From an uncultured Desulfobulbaceae bacterium (GTDB lineage Bacteria; Desulfobacterota; Desulfobulbia; Desulfobulbales; Desulfobulbaceae): a stretch of 64,000 nt of DNA. This document shows positions 36,902-46,703 of the stretch, piece after piece; positions within the stretch are counted from its first letter, which is position 1; each line of letters starts with the position of its first letter. The stretch spans positions 1 through 64,000 of the forward strand of contig CAMYLK010000013.1 of NCBI GenBank assembly GCA_947259225.1, written 5' to 3'. The notes under the pieces were generated by a model. The model did not search any database. It had not been told where the DNA came from and saw only the letters and a program-made list of their open reading frames with translations. The translations under genes were made by a program, and so were the position numbers.

Positions 36902-37879
36902 TTACCAACGCATAAGCATTGATCCCCATGTAAAACCGCCGCCAAATGAACAGAACAACAGAAGGTCACCCCGGTTCATCTTCCCCTGACGATTAGCTTC
37001 ATCCAAGGCAATTGGAATACTTGCCGCCGATGTATTACCATATTTATTAACGTTTATATAGACCTTTTCCCGAGAAACATCCAACCGTTCCACCAGCTTG
37101 TTTAATATTCGGATATTCGCCTGATGGGGAATCATCAAATCCACATCGTTTACGGTTAAATTGTTTCTCTCGAGAATATCAACAATCGCTTCTTCCATGG
37201 CCCTGACAGCATGCTTGAAGACATCGCGCCCCATCATCTTGATGTGACAGCCATTATTATCTTCCTGGATGATTTCAGGATTCAGGCTTTTCGGGCTGTG
37301 CATATACAACAGCTTCCAGAGGTTGCCGTCAGAACAGAGCTTCGAATCAACGATCCCAGTACCATCAATGCCTCCTGTTACAACACAGGCGCCCGCACCA
37401 TCGCCAAAAAGTATACAGGTATTTCTGTCCTGCCAGTTAACATGTGCGGAAAGCGTTTCCGAACCAATAACAAGTATATTTATGTCAGGATTACTGCAAA
37501 TATTTTTATCTGCCATATCAAGGGCATATAGAAAACCGGCACAGGCAGCGTTCATGTCATAAGCATATGCGTTTGATGCACCTATTTCCGCCTGGACAAA
37601 ACAGGCGCAGGAAGGCATCATCATATGAGGAGTAAAGGTGGCAACAATGATGAGATCAATGTCTTTCGCATCAATTCCTGACATGGCAAGTGCTTCACGG
37701 GCGGCACATGTTGCCAACCGGTAATTTTCCTCGCCTTTGCCGGCAATTCTGCGGGTATGTATTCCGGTCCGGGTCGTTATCCACTCATCAGATGTATCGA
37801 CCATTTTCTCCAGGTCAAAATTCGTCAATTTCCTTTCAGGAAGACAGGAACCGGTACCTATAACAGAAGCATGTTTCAT
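36902..37879 (-). CDS. fabH: 3-oxoacyl-ACP synthase III
   Basis: Initiates fatty-acid synthesis by condensing acetyl-CoA with malonyl-ACP. The 325-residue enzyme has the nucleophile Cys in NAACAGFLYAL (about residue 112), His in MIPHQANIRIL and Asn in YGNTSAASIPIAL. It lies 18 bases after plsX and 12 before acd. Confidence 0.96.
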   Translation of the reverse strand: MKHASVIGTGSCLPERKLTNFDLEKMVDTSDEWITTRTGIHTRRIAGKGEENYRLATCAAREALAMSGIDAKDIDLIIVATFTPHMMMPSCACFVQAEIGASNAYAYDMNAACAGFLYALDMADKNICSNPDINILVIGSETLSAHVNWQDRNTCILFGDGAGACVVTGGIDGTGIVDSKLCSDGNLWKLLYMHSPKSLNPEIIQEDNNGCHIKMMGRDVFKHAVRAMEEAIVDILERNNLTVNDVDLMIPHQANIRILNKLVERLDVSREKVYINVNKYGNTSAASIPIALDEANRQGKMNRGDLLLFCSFGGGFTWGSMLMRW

Positions 37880-37897
37880 GAATTTTCACCGGCTCCT

Positions 37898-38905
37898 TCA
37901 GGAGGCATAATCTTCAAGGGCTTCTAGAATTTCACTATTGACCCTGTTTCTGATCATCACTGACGCGACTTCAATGGCATTTTTGATTGCAGTGGCATTT
38001 GATTTGCCGTGACTGACAATGCCAACACCATTTATGCCAAGCAGTGGTGCACCCCCATATTCTGCATAATCAACCCGTTTGCGAAAATTAGCAAAAGCCT
38101 TGCGGATCAGGAGATAACCAAGTTTTGCCCTGAAAGATTTTTCTATCTCGCTCTTGAGCATTTTCATCGCCGCTTCAGCGAGCCCCTCACTCACTTTTAA
38201 GGAGATATTTCCAACAAAACCATCACAGACTATAACATCGATATCTCCCTGGTATACATCCCTTCCCTCAACATTACCGATAAAGTTCAGAGAAGTATTT
38301 GATAACAGATCATGGGCCTCCTTAACGAGAGAGTTGCCTTTGCCAGCCTCTTCACCTATACTGAGCAGCCCTACCCTTGGTTTTGGTATACCAAGCACCT
38401 TGCCGGTGCAGGATGATGCCATAATAGCAAACTGCACAAGGTGTTGAGGTCTGCAGTCAACATTGGCCCCCAGATCCATAATCATAACTGGATTTTTCAG
38501 GGTGGGAAACATGCTTGCAATTCCTGGCCGGGATATTCCCTTCAAACGACCGAGCTTTCTTACGGCAGAAGCCATTGTCGCCCCGGAATTTCCGGCAGAA
38601 ACAACAGCATCGGCATGTCCATTGCGCACCAGGTCAAACCCGACCATAATTGTGGAATCTTTTTTCCGGCGGACAGCTTCTACAGGAGATTCGTGCATCC
38701 TGATCGTCTCGGGTGCATGCTCGATATGCAAACGATCTGATAAGCTACTGTCCAGTGCTTGTTCAGACAGTTGACTTTCAAGAAAATCCTCAGGTCCAAG
38801 CAGGATGATTTCAAAGTCGGTATTATTACGGAGAGCAGATAAGGCTCCTTGAATGATTAGCCCTGATCCACGGTCTCCGCCCATTGCATCGAGCGCTATT
38901 CTCAC
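37898..38905 (-). CDS. plsX: Phosphate acyltransferase PlsX
   Basis: Makes acyl-phosphate from acyl-ACP for phospholipid synthesis. The 335-residue peripheral membrane enzyme starts RIALDAMGGDRG and shows SAGNSGATMA near residue 105, LDLGANVDCRP-like MDLGANVDCRPQHL, GLLSIGEE, and AEYGGAPLLGINGVGIVSHG near the end. It lies eight bases after rpmF. Confidence 0.96.
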   Translation of the reverse strand: MRIALDAMGGDRGSGLIIQGALSALRNNTDFEIILLGPEDFLESQLSEQALDSSLSDRLHIEHAPETIRMHESPVEAVRRKKDSTIMVGFDLVRNGHADAVVSAGNSGATMASAVRKLGRLKGISRPGIASMFPTLKNPVMIMDLGANVDCRPQHLVQFAIMASSCTGKVLGIPKPRVGLLSIGEEAGKGNSLVKEAHDLLSNTSLNFIGNVEGRDVYQGDIDVIVCDGFVGNISLKVSEGLAEAAMKMLKSEIEKSFRAKLGYLLIRKAFANFRKRVDYAEYGGAPLLGINGVGIVSHGKSNATAIKNAIEVASVMIRNRVNSEILEALEDYAS

Positions 38906-38913
38906 TATAATTC

Positions 38914-39102
38914 CTAGCCGAGGTCGTCCTCAAGACGAATGACAGACATGTTTTTATATGTCCCGCAGCTGCCGCAAAGTCGATGCGGCAATTTAGGTTC
39001 ACCGCATTCAGGGCATGAAGCTATGCTTGGCGCTTTTAATGCGTCATGTGATCTGCGTTTTCTTGTTCTCGAACGTGAATGTCTTCTTTTTGGTAAAGCC
39101 AT
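38914..39102 (-). CDS. rpmF: 50S ribosomal protein L32
   Basis: A 62-residue ribosomal protein. The basic N-terminus ALPKRRHSRSRTRKRRSHD and the zinc-binding CPECGEPKLPHRLCGSCG identify it. All four Cys are present, so it is the zinc-containing form. The yceD-rpmF-plsX-fabH order is widely conserved. Confidence 0.97.
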   Translation of the reverse strand: MALPKRRHSRSRTRKRRSHDALKAPSIASCPECGEPKLPHRLCGSCGTYKNMSVIRLEDDLG

Positions 39103-39196
39103 CAGGATTCCTCCATTATTTATTCGTTATCAATCTCATTATTTTATGTGTGTTATGAATCAGGACTGTCTTTCCAACTGCTCCCCATCCGTTCAA

Positions 39197-39721
39197 TTAT
39201 TTTTTCTTCAGCTTGGCCAGAACCGCAAAAGGTGAATCTTTCTTCTCCAGTTCACAGGTACAGCTTTCACTGTTTAAACTTGCACCGCAAGTAGTACACA
39301 GTCCAAGGCAGAAATCTCCGCAAAGTTTTTTTTCCGGCAAAGCCAGTAATATCTGCTGCCTGAGTAAATCTCCAAAATCTATTGCTGGTTCATCAAGCAG
39401 AACTGTATCCAGGTCAGTTGATGAACCTACAAGGTCATGCACTCTCCAGTGACGTGCAGGATCATTGACCTCAAGAATCAACTGAAACGATACATCAACA
39501 GGATAAGGATATTCCGTGAGGCAACGATCACATTCAAGCAGGAGTTTCCCATGCAATTGCCCCTGCACCTCAATTTTGCTCTCACCCTTTTTTGCAAAGA
39601 ATAGCTTTGCCGAAACAGGCCCATCTCTCTTTACAATATCATCTGGAAACCATGACAAATCACGGGGTTTCAGATGAATCCCGTCTTCAGGTATTTCGGA
39701 GAACGAAATAGAATAGTGCAT
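39197..39721 (-). CDS. YceD/DUF177 family protein
   Basis: A 174-residue member of the YceD family, linked to 23S rRNA accumulation in other bacteria. LLECDRCLTEYPYPV in the middle and the C-terminal CTTCGASLNSESC Cys cluster are family features. It is the first gene of the rpmF-fab operon. The 246-base region upstream, AT-rich, presumably holds the operon promoter, but I cannot point to convincing -35/-10 boxes. Confidence 0.88.
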   Translation of the reverse strand: MHYSISFSEIPEDGIHLKPRDLSWFPDDIVKRDGPVSAKLFFAKKGESKIEVQGQLHGKLLLECDRCLTEYPYPVDVSFQLILEVNDPARHWRVHDLVGSSTDLDTVLLDEPAIDFGDLLRQQILLALPEKKLCGDFCLGLCTTCGASLNSESCTCELEKKDSPFAVLAKLKKK

Positions 39722-39967
39722 TTCGCCCTTCTAGATAATAATTAAAATTTTAAAAATTAATGAATATACACAATAATAAATACATAAGCTACGAGAAAAT
39801 TATCAGCGCCGAATTACTTGTGAAAAATTGAAGTGGACAGGTTTTTAAATTGACAAAAGGGGTGTGAGGCAGGCACAAAATGTCACAGGTCCCTCCTTTG
39901 TTCTTATGAGCAAAGGAATCAGAGATAACTGTTCATTTGCGGTTACTGATGAATGTCCTTGTATAAT

Positions 39968-40645
39968 TCATGAACCTCTTGTTGTAATATCCGTAGGACA
40001 GAGTTTTGTGGTTGCCTCAAGTTCTTTGACCTTGTCCTCAAGCTGTTGAATCAGGGAGGCATACCCGTCTTTTCTCAGGATTTCCTTGAACTGCTCCATA
40101 TAATTGCGGACCAGGCTGACGTTCTCCACAACGATATCATAAACTTTCCAGTCCTGTCCTTTTAAAACCATTATATAGGAAACCGATATAGCCTTTTCCT
40201 TGTCAATTATCAGCGTATTGACCTGGGCCTTGACCGGGTCCCGTTCGCCTTTAATGCGTTGGTCCATAAACTCGACTTTCTGATTCGAGTAATCTTCTAT
40301 TTTACCTATATAAGCGTGTTCAAGAAGGGTCGTGAAAAGATCAATAAAAAGCTGCTTTTCTTCCTGCGAAAGTTTTCTCCACTGTTTGCCCAGGACCCTT
40401 TTAGACATTTCGGGAAAATCTAAACGTTCTTGCGCAACCTTCATCACTTTTTGACGCCTTTCAAAGCATTTCTCAAAACCTTGCAGATCTGGGTCAGTCA
40501 GGATAACAACTATTCTGTCAACAAAAGGACGCATCTGTTCCGTTGGGTCAGGAATCGCCTTTACTGCCTCAGCCGATGAGGAAAAAAGAGTAAACAAGGG
40601 CATCAACAGTAAAAAAATTATTCCTGCAAATTTTCTGCTATACAT
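39968..40645 (-). CDS. mlaC: Phospholipid-binding periplasmic protein MlaC
   Basis: Periplasmic shuttle carrying phospholipids between MlaA in the outer membrane and MlaFED in the inner membrane. The 225-residue protein has a signal peptide (1-27, ending SAEA), then KRVLGKQWRKLSQEEKQLFIDLFTTLL and VSYIMVLKGQDWKVYDIVVENVSLVRNY, which are the family signatures. It is last in the mla operon, with a 156-base gap from mlaA. Confidence 0.93.
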   Translation of the reverse strand: MYSRKFAGIIFLLLMPLFTLFSSSAEAVKAIPDPTEQMRPFVDRIVVILTDPDLQGFEKCFERRQKVMKVAQERLDFPEMSKRVLGKQWRKLSQEEKQLFIDLFTTLLEHAYIGKIEDYSNQKVEFMDQRIKGERDPVKAQVNTLIIDKEKAISVSYIMVLKGQDWKVYDIVVENVSLVRNYMEQFKEILRKDGYASLIQQLEDKVKELEATTKLCPTDITTRGS

Positions 40646-40801
40646 AATTCACCTTTAAGGGTCCTTCAACATGGATGACAAGAGGCTTTTATAATGGCTG
40701 TTTTTAAAAAAATAAAGATTCTGCAGTGTAACAGTTTGAAATCCACTTGCGTAAATTTACTCTTAGCTGTTGGAGAAGAATTCATCATTATTTATGCTGC
40801 G

Positions 40802-41584
40802 TTATTCACCCACATCCTCTGTAAATGGACGATCTCTGAGTTTCCTGCGATACTGAAAATATGCGTTGCGAAAGGCAACGTATGGATCAAAAAATACCTG
40901 TTTCAGTTCTTCATATTCTCCAAGGTGCATGGAAAGTTTATTTGTTTCCTTGCCCAAATAGATTCCACTCATTACATAAATATCATCAGTCCATGCGTAA
41001 TAGGGTGTCATGCCGAAGCTATCGACTACCGTCCCTGTAAAATCACGCACGGTGGAGGGACCAAACAGTGGAACGACAAGATAGGAACCGTCACCTACCC
41101 CCCACGTACCAAGAGTTTGTCCAAGTGTTGCTTCAATGGGCGGAAACTCAAATACCCGGTCTGCACAGTCCGCCAGGCCGTAAATACCGCAGGTAGAGTT
41201 AATCAAAAAACGAGCAAAAACGTCCCCCGCATCAGAAAAACGCCCTTGCAGGAGAGTGTTAACCAAGCGTACCGGTTCCTCAAGGTTTCTGAAAAAATTA
41301 TAAACACAGAGTCGTATATCATAGGGAAGAACATGGCTATATGCTGTTGCAACAGGTTCAAGCACCCAGATGTACATTTTATCGTTAAACTGAAAAACTA
41401 CTCTGTTAATTGATTCCAGCCTGTCAAGATTATACTCTGAAATATCCGGATCCTCTTCATAAAAATCATCACTTAAAAAATCGATTTCATCGTCACCGGC
41501 AAACCCATGCCCACCTGTAAACAAGGCTGTCCCCAAAATAAAAAAAAGGGACAGGAAAAAATTGTAAAAACGTCTACGCCTCAT
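40802..41584 (-). CDS. mlaA: Outer-membrane lipoprotein-type MlaA (VacJ)
   Basis: Removes misplaced phospholipids from the outer leaflet. About 260 residues, with an N-terminal signal sequence. The lipobox Cys usual for MlaA is not obvious in ALFTGGHGFAGDDE, so it may not be lipidated. DRLESINRVVFQFND, FFRNLEEPVRLVNTLLQG, FLINSTCGIYGLADCA, LGQTLGTWGVGDGSYLVVP and FGPSTVRD are diagnostic. I use the ATG at 41584; a TTG at 41596 is in frame. It directly follows mlaD. Confidence 0.92.
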   Translation of the reverse strand: MRRRRFYNFFLSLFFILGTALFTGGHGFAGDDEIDFLSDDFYEEDPDISEYNLDRLESINRVVFQFNDKMYIWVLEPVATAYSHVLPYDIRLCVYNFFRNLEEPVRLVNTLLQGRFSDAGDVFARFLINSTCGIYGLADCADRVFEFPPIEATLGQTLGTWGVGDGSYLVVPLFGPSTVRDFTGTVVDSFGMTPYYAWTDDIYVMSGIYLGKETNKLSMHLGEYEELKQVFFDPYVAFRNAYFQYRRKLRDRPFTEDVGE

Positions 41585-41600
41585 AATTCTGACCAAGTGG

Positions 41601-42050
41601 TTATTCTACCTTTCCGAAGGCAAACCTGGAAATCAGGGATTCGATGTCAATAGCGGACTCAGTTTCAGTTATAATGTCACCTTCCTTGAAAATTTCCTCA
41701 TCGCCTCCAAGGCTGATCTGTATAAATTTATCACCGATAATTCCCATCGATTTAACAGAAGCAATGGAATCCACAGGAATTTCTACATTGCGATTTATCT
41801 GCATGGCAACCATGGCATATGAATCTTCGTTAAGCGTCAGATCTCGAACAGTACCAACTTTAACACCGGCAATCTGGATATCAGCCCCGGATTTGACACC
41901 GGAAATATTACTGAATTCGGCATTAATGTTATAGGTCCTGCTTCCAGTTATAAAGGGTACTTCTCCAAGCTGCAGAGCCAACCATCCCAAAGCTAGAAAT
42001 CCGACGATGAGAAAGAGACCGACAAATAAATCAATATATGTATTTTTCAT
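41601..42050 (-). CDS. mlaD: MCE-domain protein MlaD
   Basis: Inner-membrane-anchored hexameric MCE protein that forms the lipid channel on the ABC transporter. One N-terminal membrane helix (about residues 7-27) is followed by the MCE domain (about 38-118; AEFSNISGVKSGADIQIAGVKVG). At 149 residues it is of typical size. Its start overlaps the mlaF stop by one base. Confidence 0.94.
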   Translation of the reverse strand: MKNTYIDLFVGLFLIVGFLALGWLALQLGEVPFITGSRTYNINAEFSNISGVKSGADIQIAGVKVGTVRDLTLNEDSYAMVAMQINRNVEIPVDSIASVKSMGIIGDKFIQISLGGDEEIFKEGDIITETESAIDIESLISRFAFGKVE

Positions 42051-42865
42051 TATGTTACCCTGTTCCCGTCATGACTGTTATCATGGTTCATGGTCATTTC
42101 ATAAAACTCCTGGATATATGGTTTGGCAGAGTGTTGTATTTCATCAGGTGTAGAAAAAACATCAATTTCGCCCTTATTAAGAATAACAATCTGGTCTGCC
42201 AAGGTAAAAACCTTGGGGATATCATGACTGACTATAACAGCAGTATATCCTATATGGTCTTGGTTCCTGGAAAACATATCATAAATTTCACTGGTCATCA
42301 GAGGGTCAAGCCCTGTTGTCGGTTCATCAAACAGGACAATCTGGGGATCAAGCTGGAGTGCACGTGCCAGTCCGACTCTTTTTTTCATGCCACCGCTTAA
42401 CTGTGCCGGGTACTTGTTTTCGTGCCCTGCCAGCTCAAGATCATTCAGGGTTGACATGACCCTCTCCTGAATTTCGTGGCCTTTAAGCCGTATACGCTCT
42501 CTCAAAGGTAATGCTACATTTTCGTAAACAGTGAGTGAATCAAAAAGTGCCGCTCCCTGGAAAAGAACTCCAAATTTTGTTCTCAAACGGCGCAAACTTT
42601 CACCTCTCAACCGGGAAACATCCTGTCCATCTACGAGTACATGTCCGCTGTCCTGACTCATAAGTCCCAGAATAAGCTTCAGGGTTACACTTTTCCCTTG
42701 ACCACTACCCCCTGCTATTACAGTTGTTTTGCCTCGGGGAACACTGAAATTAACACCGTCAAGCACCACATGACGCCCTTCCCGCCCCATAAAAGACTTG
42801 GTGACATCGATAAAACGGATCACCTTGTCAGTGTTGTTATCAAGATTATCTTTGTTCATTCTCAA
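42050..42865 (-). CDS. mlaF: Phospholipid ABC transporter ATPase MlaF
   Basis: ATPase of the Mla transporter, 271 residues. Walker A is IAGGSGQGKSVTLK, the signature is LSGGMKKRVGLARAL, Walker B is IVLFDEPTTGLDPLM, and the switch His is in VIVSHDI. It overlaps mlaE by four bases (ATGA). Confidence 0.95.
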   Translation of the reverse strand: MRMNKDNLDNNTDKVIRFIDVTKSFMGREGRHVVLDGVNFSVPRGKTTVIAGGSGQGKSVTLKLILGLMSQDSGHVLVDGQDVSRLRGESLRRLRTKFGVLFQGAALFDSLTVYENVALPLRERIRLKGHEIQERVMSTLNDLELAGHENKYPAQLSGGMKKRVGLARALQLDPQIVLFDEPTTGLDPLMTSEIYDMFSRNQDHIGYTAVIVSHDIPKVFTLADQIVILNKGEIDVFSTPDEIQHSAKPYIQEFYEMTMNHDNSHDGNRVT

Positions 42866-43686
42866 AGGATAATTGCTGTTAAAAGATAATCAAAAATAAG
42901 TACCGAAATAGATGAATATACTACAGCCTGGGTCGTGACCCTGCTGACACTTTCAGCTCCGAATCCAGCACCCCTTATCTGCTGCACAAAATACCCACGG
43001 CCGGTACATATCCAGACAAGGAGAAGGGCAAAGACAAAAGATTTTATAATACCGAGGTTTATATCGTGATTTGTCACGCTCTGTACCATTCCGCTGTAAA
43101 AAGAACCACCATTAACTCCCATCAACTTTACTCCGGCCAGGTATCCTCCAAATATACCGACTATATCAAATAACGCGGTAAGCAGGGGAACGGATATTAT
43201 TGTGGCAATAAATTTTGGTGAAATAAGGTACCTGAAGGGATCAACAGCCATACATTCAAGCGCGTCAATCTGTTCGGATATTCTCATTATTCCAATCTCG
43301 GCACACATGGCAGACCCCGCCCTGGCAGTGACCATCAGGGCTGTGAGTATAGGTCCTAATTCCATGATTAGAGTAAGAGAAACAGCAGAACCGAGCATTC
43401 CCTCGGCCCCGAATTTATGAAGAGAATAGTATCCCTGTAACCCGAGAACCATGCCGGAAGAGAGAGCTGTGAAAAATATAACAGCGATTGAGCCGGTCCC
43501 TATGAAGTGAAGCTGCTTGACGACTTCTCTGAACCGGAACGGATGCTTGAAAATACCGATTATCGAATACACTAAAAAAAGACCCATACGACCCAGATCA
43601 TCCAGAATATAAACCACCTGGTTGCCGGTATAGGCTATCGGCCTGAGAAATCGAGGAATATCCGAATAGTACAGATTAGTTCTCAT
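42862..43686 (-). CDS. mlaE: Phospholipid ABC transporter permease MlaE
   Basis: Inner-membrane permease, 274 residues with five to six hydrophobic segments. The family stretch LMVTARAGSAMCAEIGIMRISEQIDAL (about residues 135-160) is intact. It is first in an mlaEFDAC operon. The STAS subunit MlaB, present in E. coli, is missing here. Confidence 0.94.
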   Translation of the reverse strand: MRTNLYYSDIPRFLRPIAYTGNQVVYILDDLGRMGLFLVYSIIGIFKHPFRFREVVKQLHFIGTGSIAVIFFTALSSGMVLGLQGYYSLHKFGAEGMLGSAVSLTLIMELGPILTALMVTARAGSAMCAEIGIMRISEQIDALECMAVDPFRYLISPKFIATIISVPLLTALFDIVGIFGGYLAGVKLMGVNGGSFYSGMVQSVTNHDINLGIIKSFVFALLLVWICTGRGYFVQQIRGAGFGAESVSRVTTQAVVYSSISVLIFDYLLTAIIL

Positions 43687-43878
43687 AATATAACTAGCTT
43701 AAATTAAAGGCATTACCTTAAACAAGAATTTTCATTTTTAACATAGTCATGAAGGAAAGAGTATGTATTTTTGCCCAGAAATAATAAATAATAACATAAA
43801 GTCACAATGCCCGGGAACATGAGATTGATTTTATTATTAAACTGACAAAAGGACGTGCTGCATCCATGGTTGGCAAGA

Positions 43879-44895
43879 TTACTTGTGTACCTTCCTGAAA
43901 TGATCAAAGCCAATATAACTGATATCAACAGCTGGGGCCATTTGTTGATCTGGGCTACCTTGTATTAAACGTACACCTTTTTCTTCTTCAATATGACCTA
44001 TTTTCGTTAATGCTACTTCCCAGCTTTCTGCAGCACCCATGATTTTGTCGGTATGTTCATCAGGAACAGTAAAAATCAATTCGTAATCTTCGCCTCCTGC
44101 CAGCATCCACTGCAAGTAATCCTTTCCCAGTAGGCGAGCTGTGCTTTTCAATTCATCCTTTGCCGGCAGAAGTTCGGAGTATATCACAGCACCTTTTCCA
44201 CTTTCATTACAGAGATGCGCGAGATCTGTTGCCAATCCATCTGAGAGGTCCATCATGGAATTTACCTGACCGCTTTGAGCAAGAAGATGGCCAAGCCGAA
44301 GTTGAGCATGAGGATTCAAATGATGCTCAGCCAGGATTATTCCACCCGTCCCAGCTTCTTCTATCCGGCCGCTCCTGAAGAGTTCAAGGCCCGCTGCGGA
44401 GTTTCCCAGTGATCCGCTGACCCAAATATTGTCACCGGCCTGTGCCCCGTTTCGATACAGGACCTGATGAGCTGCTATTTCTCCAATGACAGTTAAGGTT
44501 ATCAGTATGCCTCCGGAGCTTCTTACAGTATCACCACCGGCAAGGAAACATCCATATTCTTCACATGACTCAGCCAGACCTTTTGAAAAGAGTTCAAGCC
44601 ATTCTGTATGAAAATCGGGGGGCAACCCCAGGGAAAGAAAAAGAAAAAGAGGCGTTCCGCCCATGGCCGCAATATCACTGGCATTAACTGTGACTGACTT
44701 ACGGCCGAGTTTGTCCGGAGGATGCCAGTCCAGGTTAAAGTGTACTGACTCAACAAGTGTGTCCATGGTGACCAGCCAAAACCGATCACGGTCTTTTTTT
44801 ATAACAGCACAGTCGTCACCTATTCCTCTGACCAGATCTTTGTTGTCAGTACCGGCATGTTTATGCAGCAGATTTATAATATCTGTTTCGTTCAC
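43879..44895 (-). CDS. thiL: Thiamine-monophosphate kinase
   Basis: Phosphorylates TMP to the active cofactor TPP. The 338-residue protein has GIGDDCAVI at its N-terminus, TMDTLVESVHFN, ASDIAAMGGTPLFLFLSL, LAGGDTVRS, WVSGSLGNSAAGLEL, MMDLSDGLATDL and LAGGEDYELIFTV. It overlaps ptsI by four bases and ends the kinase-PTS gene chain. The link between PTS and thiL is positional only. Confidence 0.96.
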   Translation of the reverse strand: MNETDIINLLHKHAGTDNKDLVRGIGDDCAVIKKDRDRFWLVTMDTLVESVHFNLDWHPPDKLGRKSVTVNASDIAAMGGTPLFLFLSLGLPPDFHTEWLELFSKGLAESCEEYGCFLAGGDTVRSSGGILITLTVIGEIAAHQVLYRNGAQAGDNIWVSGSLGNSAAGLELFRSGRIEEAGTGGIILAEHHLNPHAQLRLGHLLAQSGQVNSMMDLSDGLATDLAHLCNESGKGAVIYSELLPAKDELKSTARLLGKDYLQWMLAGGEDYELIFTVPDEHTDKIMGAAESWEVALTKIGHIEEEKGVRLIQGSPDQQMAPAVDISYIGFDHFRKVHK

Positions 44896-46700
44896 GGTCT
44901 GTTAAATTCTTCCGGATAATTTTTCGGCAGGTAGGAGTTTAAATAAGCACGCACTTCAGCTCCATCTTCACAGCGCAGAATTTTTTCACCAAGATCAGAT
45001 AACTTGCTCGTGCAGGACTTACGGAGCAAGCGCTTTACAAAGGGCAAGGCAGACGGCCGCATGCTCAACTCATCAGCACCCAACCCCAACAGGACAGGAA
45101 CAGTCATGACATCTCCAGCCATCTCACCGCAGACAGACACTTCTATACCTCTTGCGTGCCCGGCATCTATAGTTTTCTTGACCATACGTATTACAGCCGG
45201 ATTTAAGGGATCATACATATGAGCAACATGCTCGTTCCCGCGATCAATAGCCAGTGAATACTGAATCATATCATTCGTACCGATGCTGAAATAATCAACC
45301 CCCTGTGCCAAAGAATCCGCCATCATGACAGCGCTGGGAACTTCAATCATGATTCCCATTTCGACACCAGGATCAAGGGGTATTCCTTCATCCCGCAGTT
45401 GGTCCTTTACGCTGTTAACAAGCTGTTTTACTCTTTCAAGTTCATCCAATGAGGAAATCATTGGAAAAAGAATACGTAAATTTCCATATACCGAGGCACG
45501 AAGCATGGCGCGAAGCTGCATAATAAAAAGATCCGGTTCCTTGAGCGAATATCGAATTGATCGAAGGCCAAGTGCCGGATTACGTTCCAGGTCAAGACGC
45601 AGACCGTTGGTTGGAAGATGTTCAACAAATTTATCTCCACCGACATCAAGAGTTCGTATTGTTACCGGAAGCGGTGCCAGGGTAGAAATGAGGGTTTTAT
45701 AAGCCTGAAAAAATAATTCTTCATCAGGGGCTTTCTGCCGGTGAAAGTAGTCAAATTCACTCCTGAATAAACCTATTCCCTCGGCACCGAATTGCTGCAC
45801 TGTCTGCAATTCGTCAAGGGTTTCTATGTTCGCCGCAAGTCTGACACGGAAACCATCCATTGTTTCAGAACTGAGATGGATATAAAAACCAATGTCATCA
45901 GAAAAAGCCTTATACTGTCTGCTGTATTCCTGGTACTGAAGAATCTGGTCCGGTACCGGATTGAGGAAAACCTTTCCGCTGTGACCATCCAACATCATGG
46001 TATCGCCGGTTGCGCACTTCCTGGTTATCTGCTCCACACCTAAAACGGCTGGAATCCCAAGTGACCTGGCGACAATAGCTGTGTGCGAAGTGACCCCCCC
46101 TTTTTCTGCGACAAATCCAAGAACATTTTCGGAACGCAACCGTAAAGCATCTTCCGGTGAAAAATCATAGGCTACAACTATGACCTGGTCATCAACGTCC
46201 GCAAACGGATCACCCTCGCGGCCTGACAGAATACCGAAAACCCTGTCTGCGACATGTTTGACATCCGAGTATCGTTCCCGAATATACGGGTCCTCTATGT
46301 CGTTGAATTTCTTTTTTATCCTTCCCAGAGATTTAGCCAGGGCCCATTCGGCATTAATATTTCTGTTATTTATTATTTCTACTGTGCGGTCGACTATCAT
46401 CCGGTCGCGGACCATCAGAACATGACTATCGATGATTGACAGGGCGTCGGAAAGATCTTCGGCCAGATGGCTTCGCAAATGAACGAGTTCCTGCTCAGCC
46501 TGATCAATGGCCAGCATAAACCTGTTCACCTCGTTATCAATATTTTCAGGGGCAAGATGGTACCATCCCGCTTTTCTGGTGTGTCTTCTGAGAACGAGAA
46601 TTTTACCGACTGTGATGCCGGGCGAGGCCCCGATTCCATATAAGGTCGTCGGCTGCCCTGCAGTTTTCCCGTTGAGATTATTATTGCCTGATGGGGTCAA
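44892..46700 (-). CDS. ptsI: PTS enzyme I
   Basis: Autophosphorylates from PEP and passes phosphate to HPr. The 602-residue protein has LYGIGASPGITVGK near its start, the phospho-His in GGVTSHTAIVARSLGIPAV (about residue 205), RTLDVGGDKF, and VCGEMAGD near the end. It begins at TTG three bases after ptsH; no in-frame ATG lies close by, so a non-standard start is likely. No EII permease gene is in the window. A regulatory rather than sugar-uptake role is plausible. Confidence 0.94.
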   Translation of the reverse strand: MTPSGNNNLNGKTAGQPTTLYGIGASPGITVGKILVLRRHTRKAGWYHLAPENIDNEVNRFMLAIDQAEQELVHLRSHLAEDLSDALSIIDSHVLMVRDRMIVDRTVEIINNRNINAEWALAKSLGRIKKKFNDIEDPYIRERYSDVKHVADRVFGILSGREGDPFADVDDQVIVVAYDFSPEDALRLRSENVLGFVAEKGGVTSHTAIVARSLGIPAVLGVEQITRKCATGDTMMLDGHSGKVFLNPVPDQILQYQEYSRQYKAFSDDIGFYIHLSSETMDGFRVRLAANIETLDELQTVQQFGAEGIGLFRSEFDYFHRQKAPDEELFFQAYKTLISTLAPLPVTIRTLDVGGDKFVEHLPTNGLRLDLERNPALGLRSIRYSLKEPDLFIMQLRAMLRASVYGNLRILFPMISSLDELERVKQLVNSVKDQLRDEGIPLDPGVEMGIMIEVPSAVMMADSLAQGVDYFSIGTNDMIQYSLAIDRGNEHVAHMYDPLNPAVIRMVKKTIDAGHARGIEVSVCGEMAGDVMTVPVLLGLGADELSMRPSALPFVKRLLRKSCTSKLSDLGEKILRCEDGAEVRAYLNSYLPKNYPEEFNRP

Positions 46701-46703
46701 GTT

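Noticed and set aside
40694-41413. A 239-codon plus-strand open frame
   Set aside because: It lies almost entirely antisense to mlaA, which has clear family motifs and operon context. The translation has no recognisable domain.
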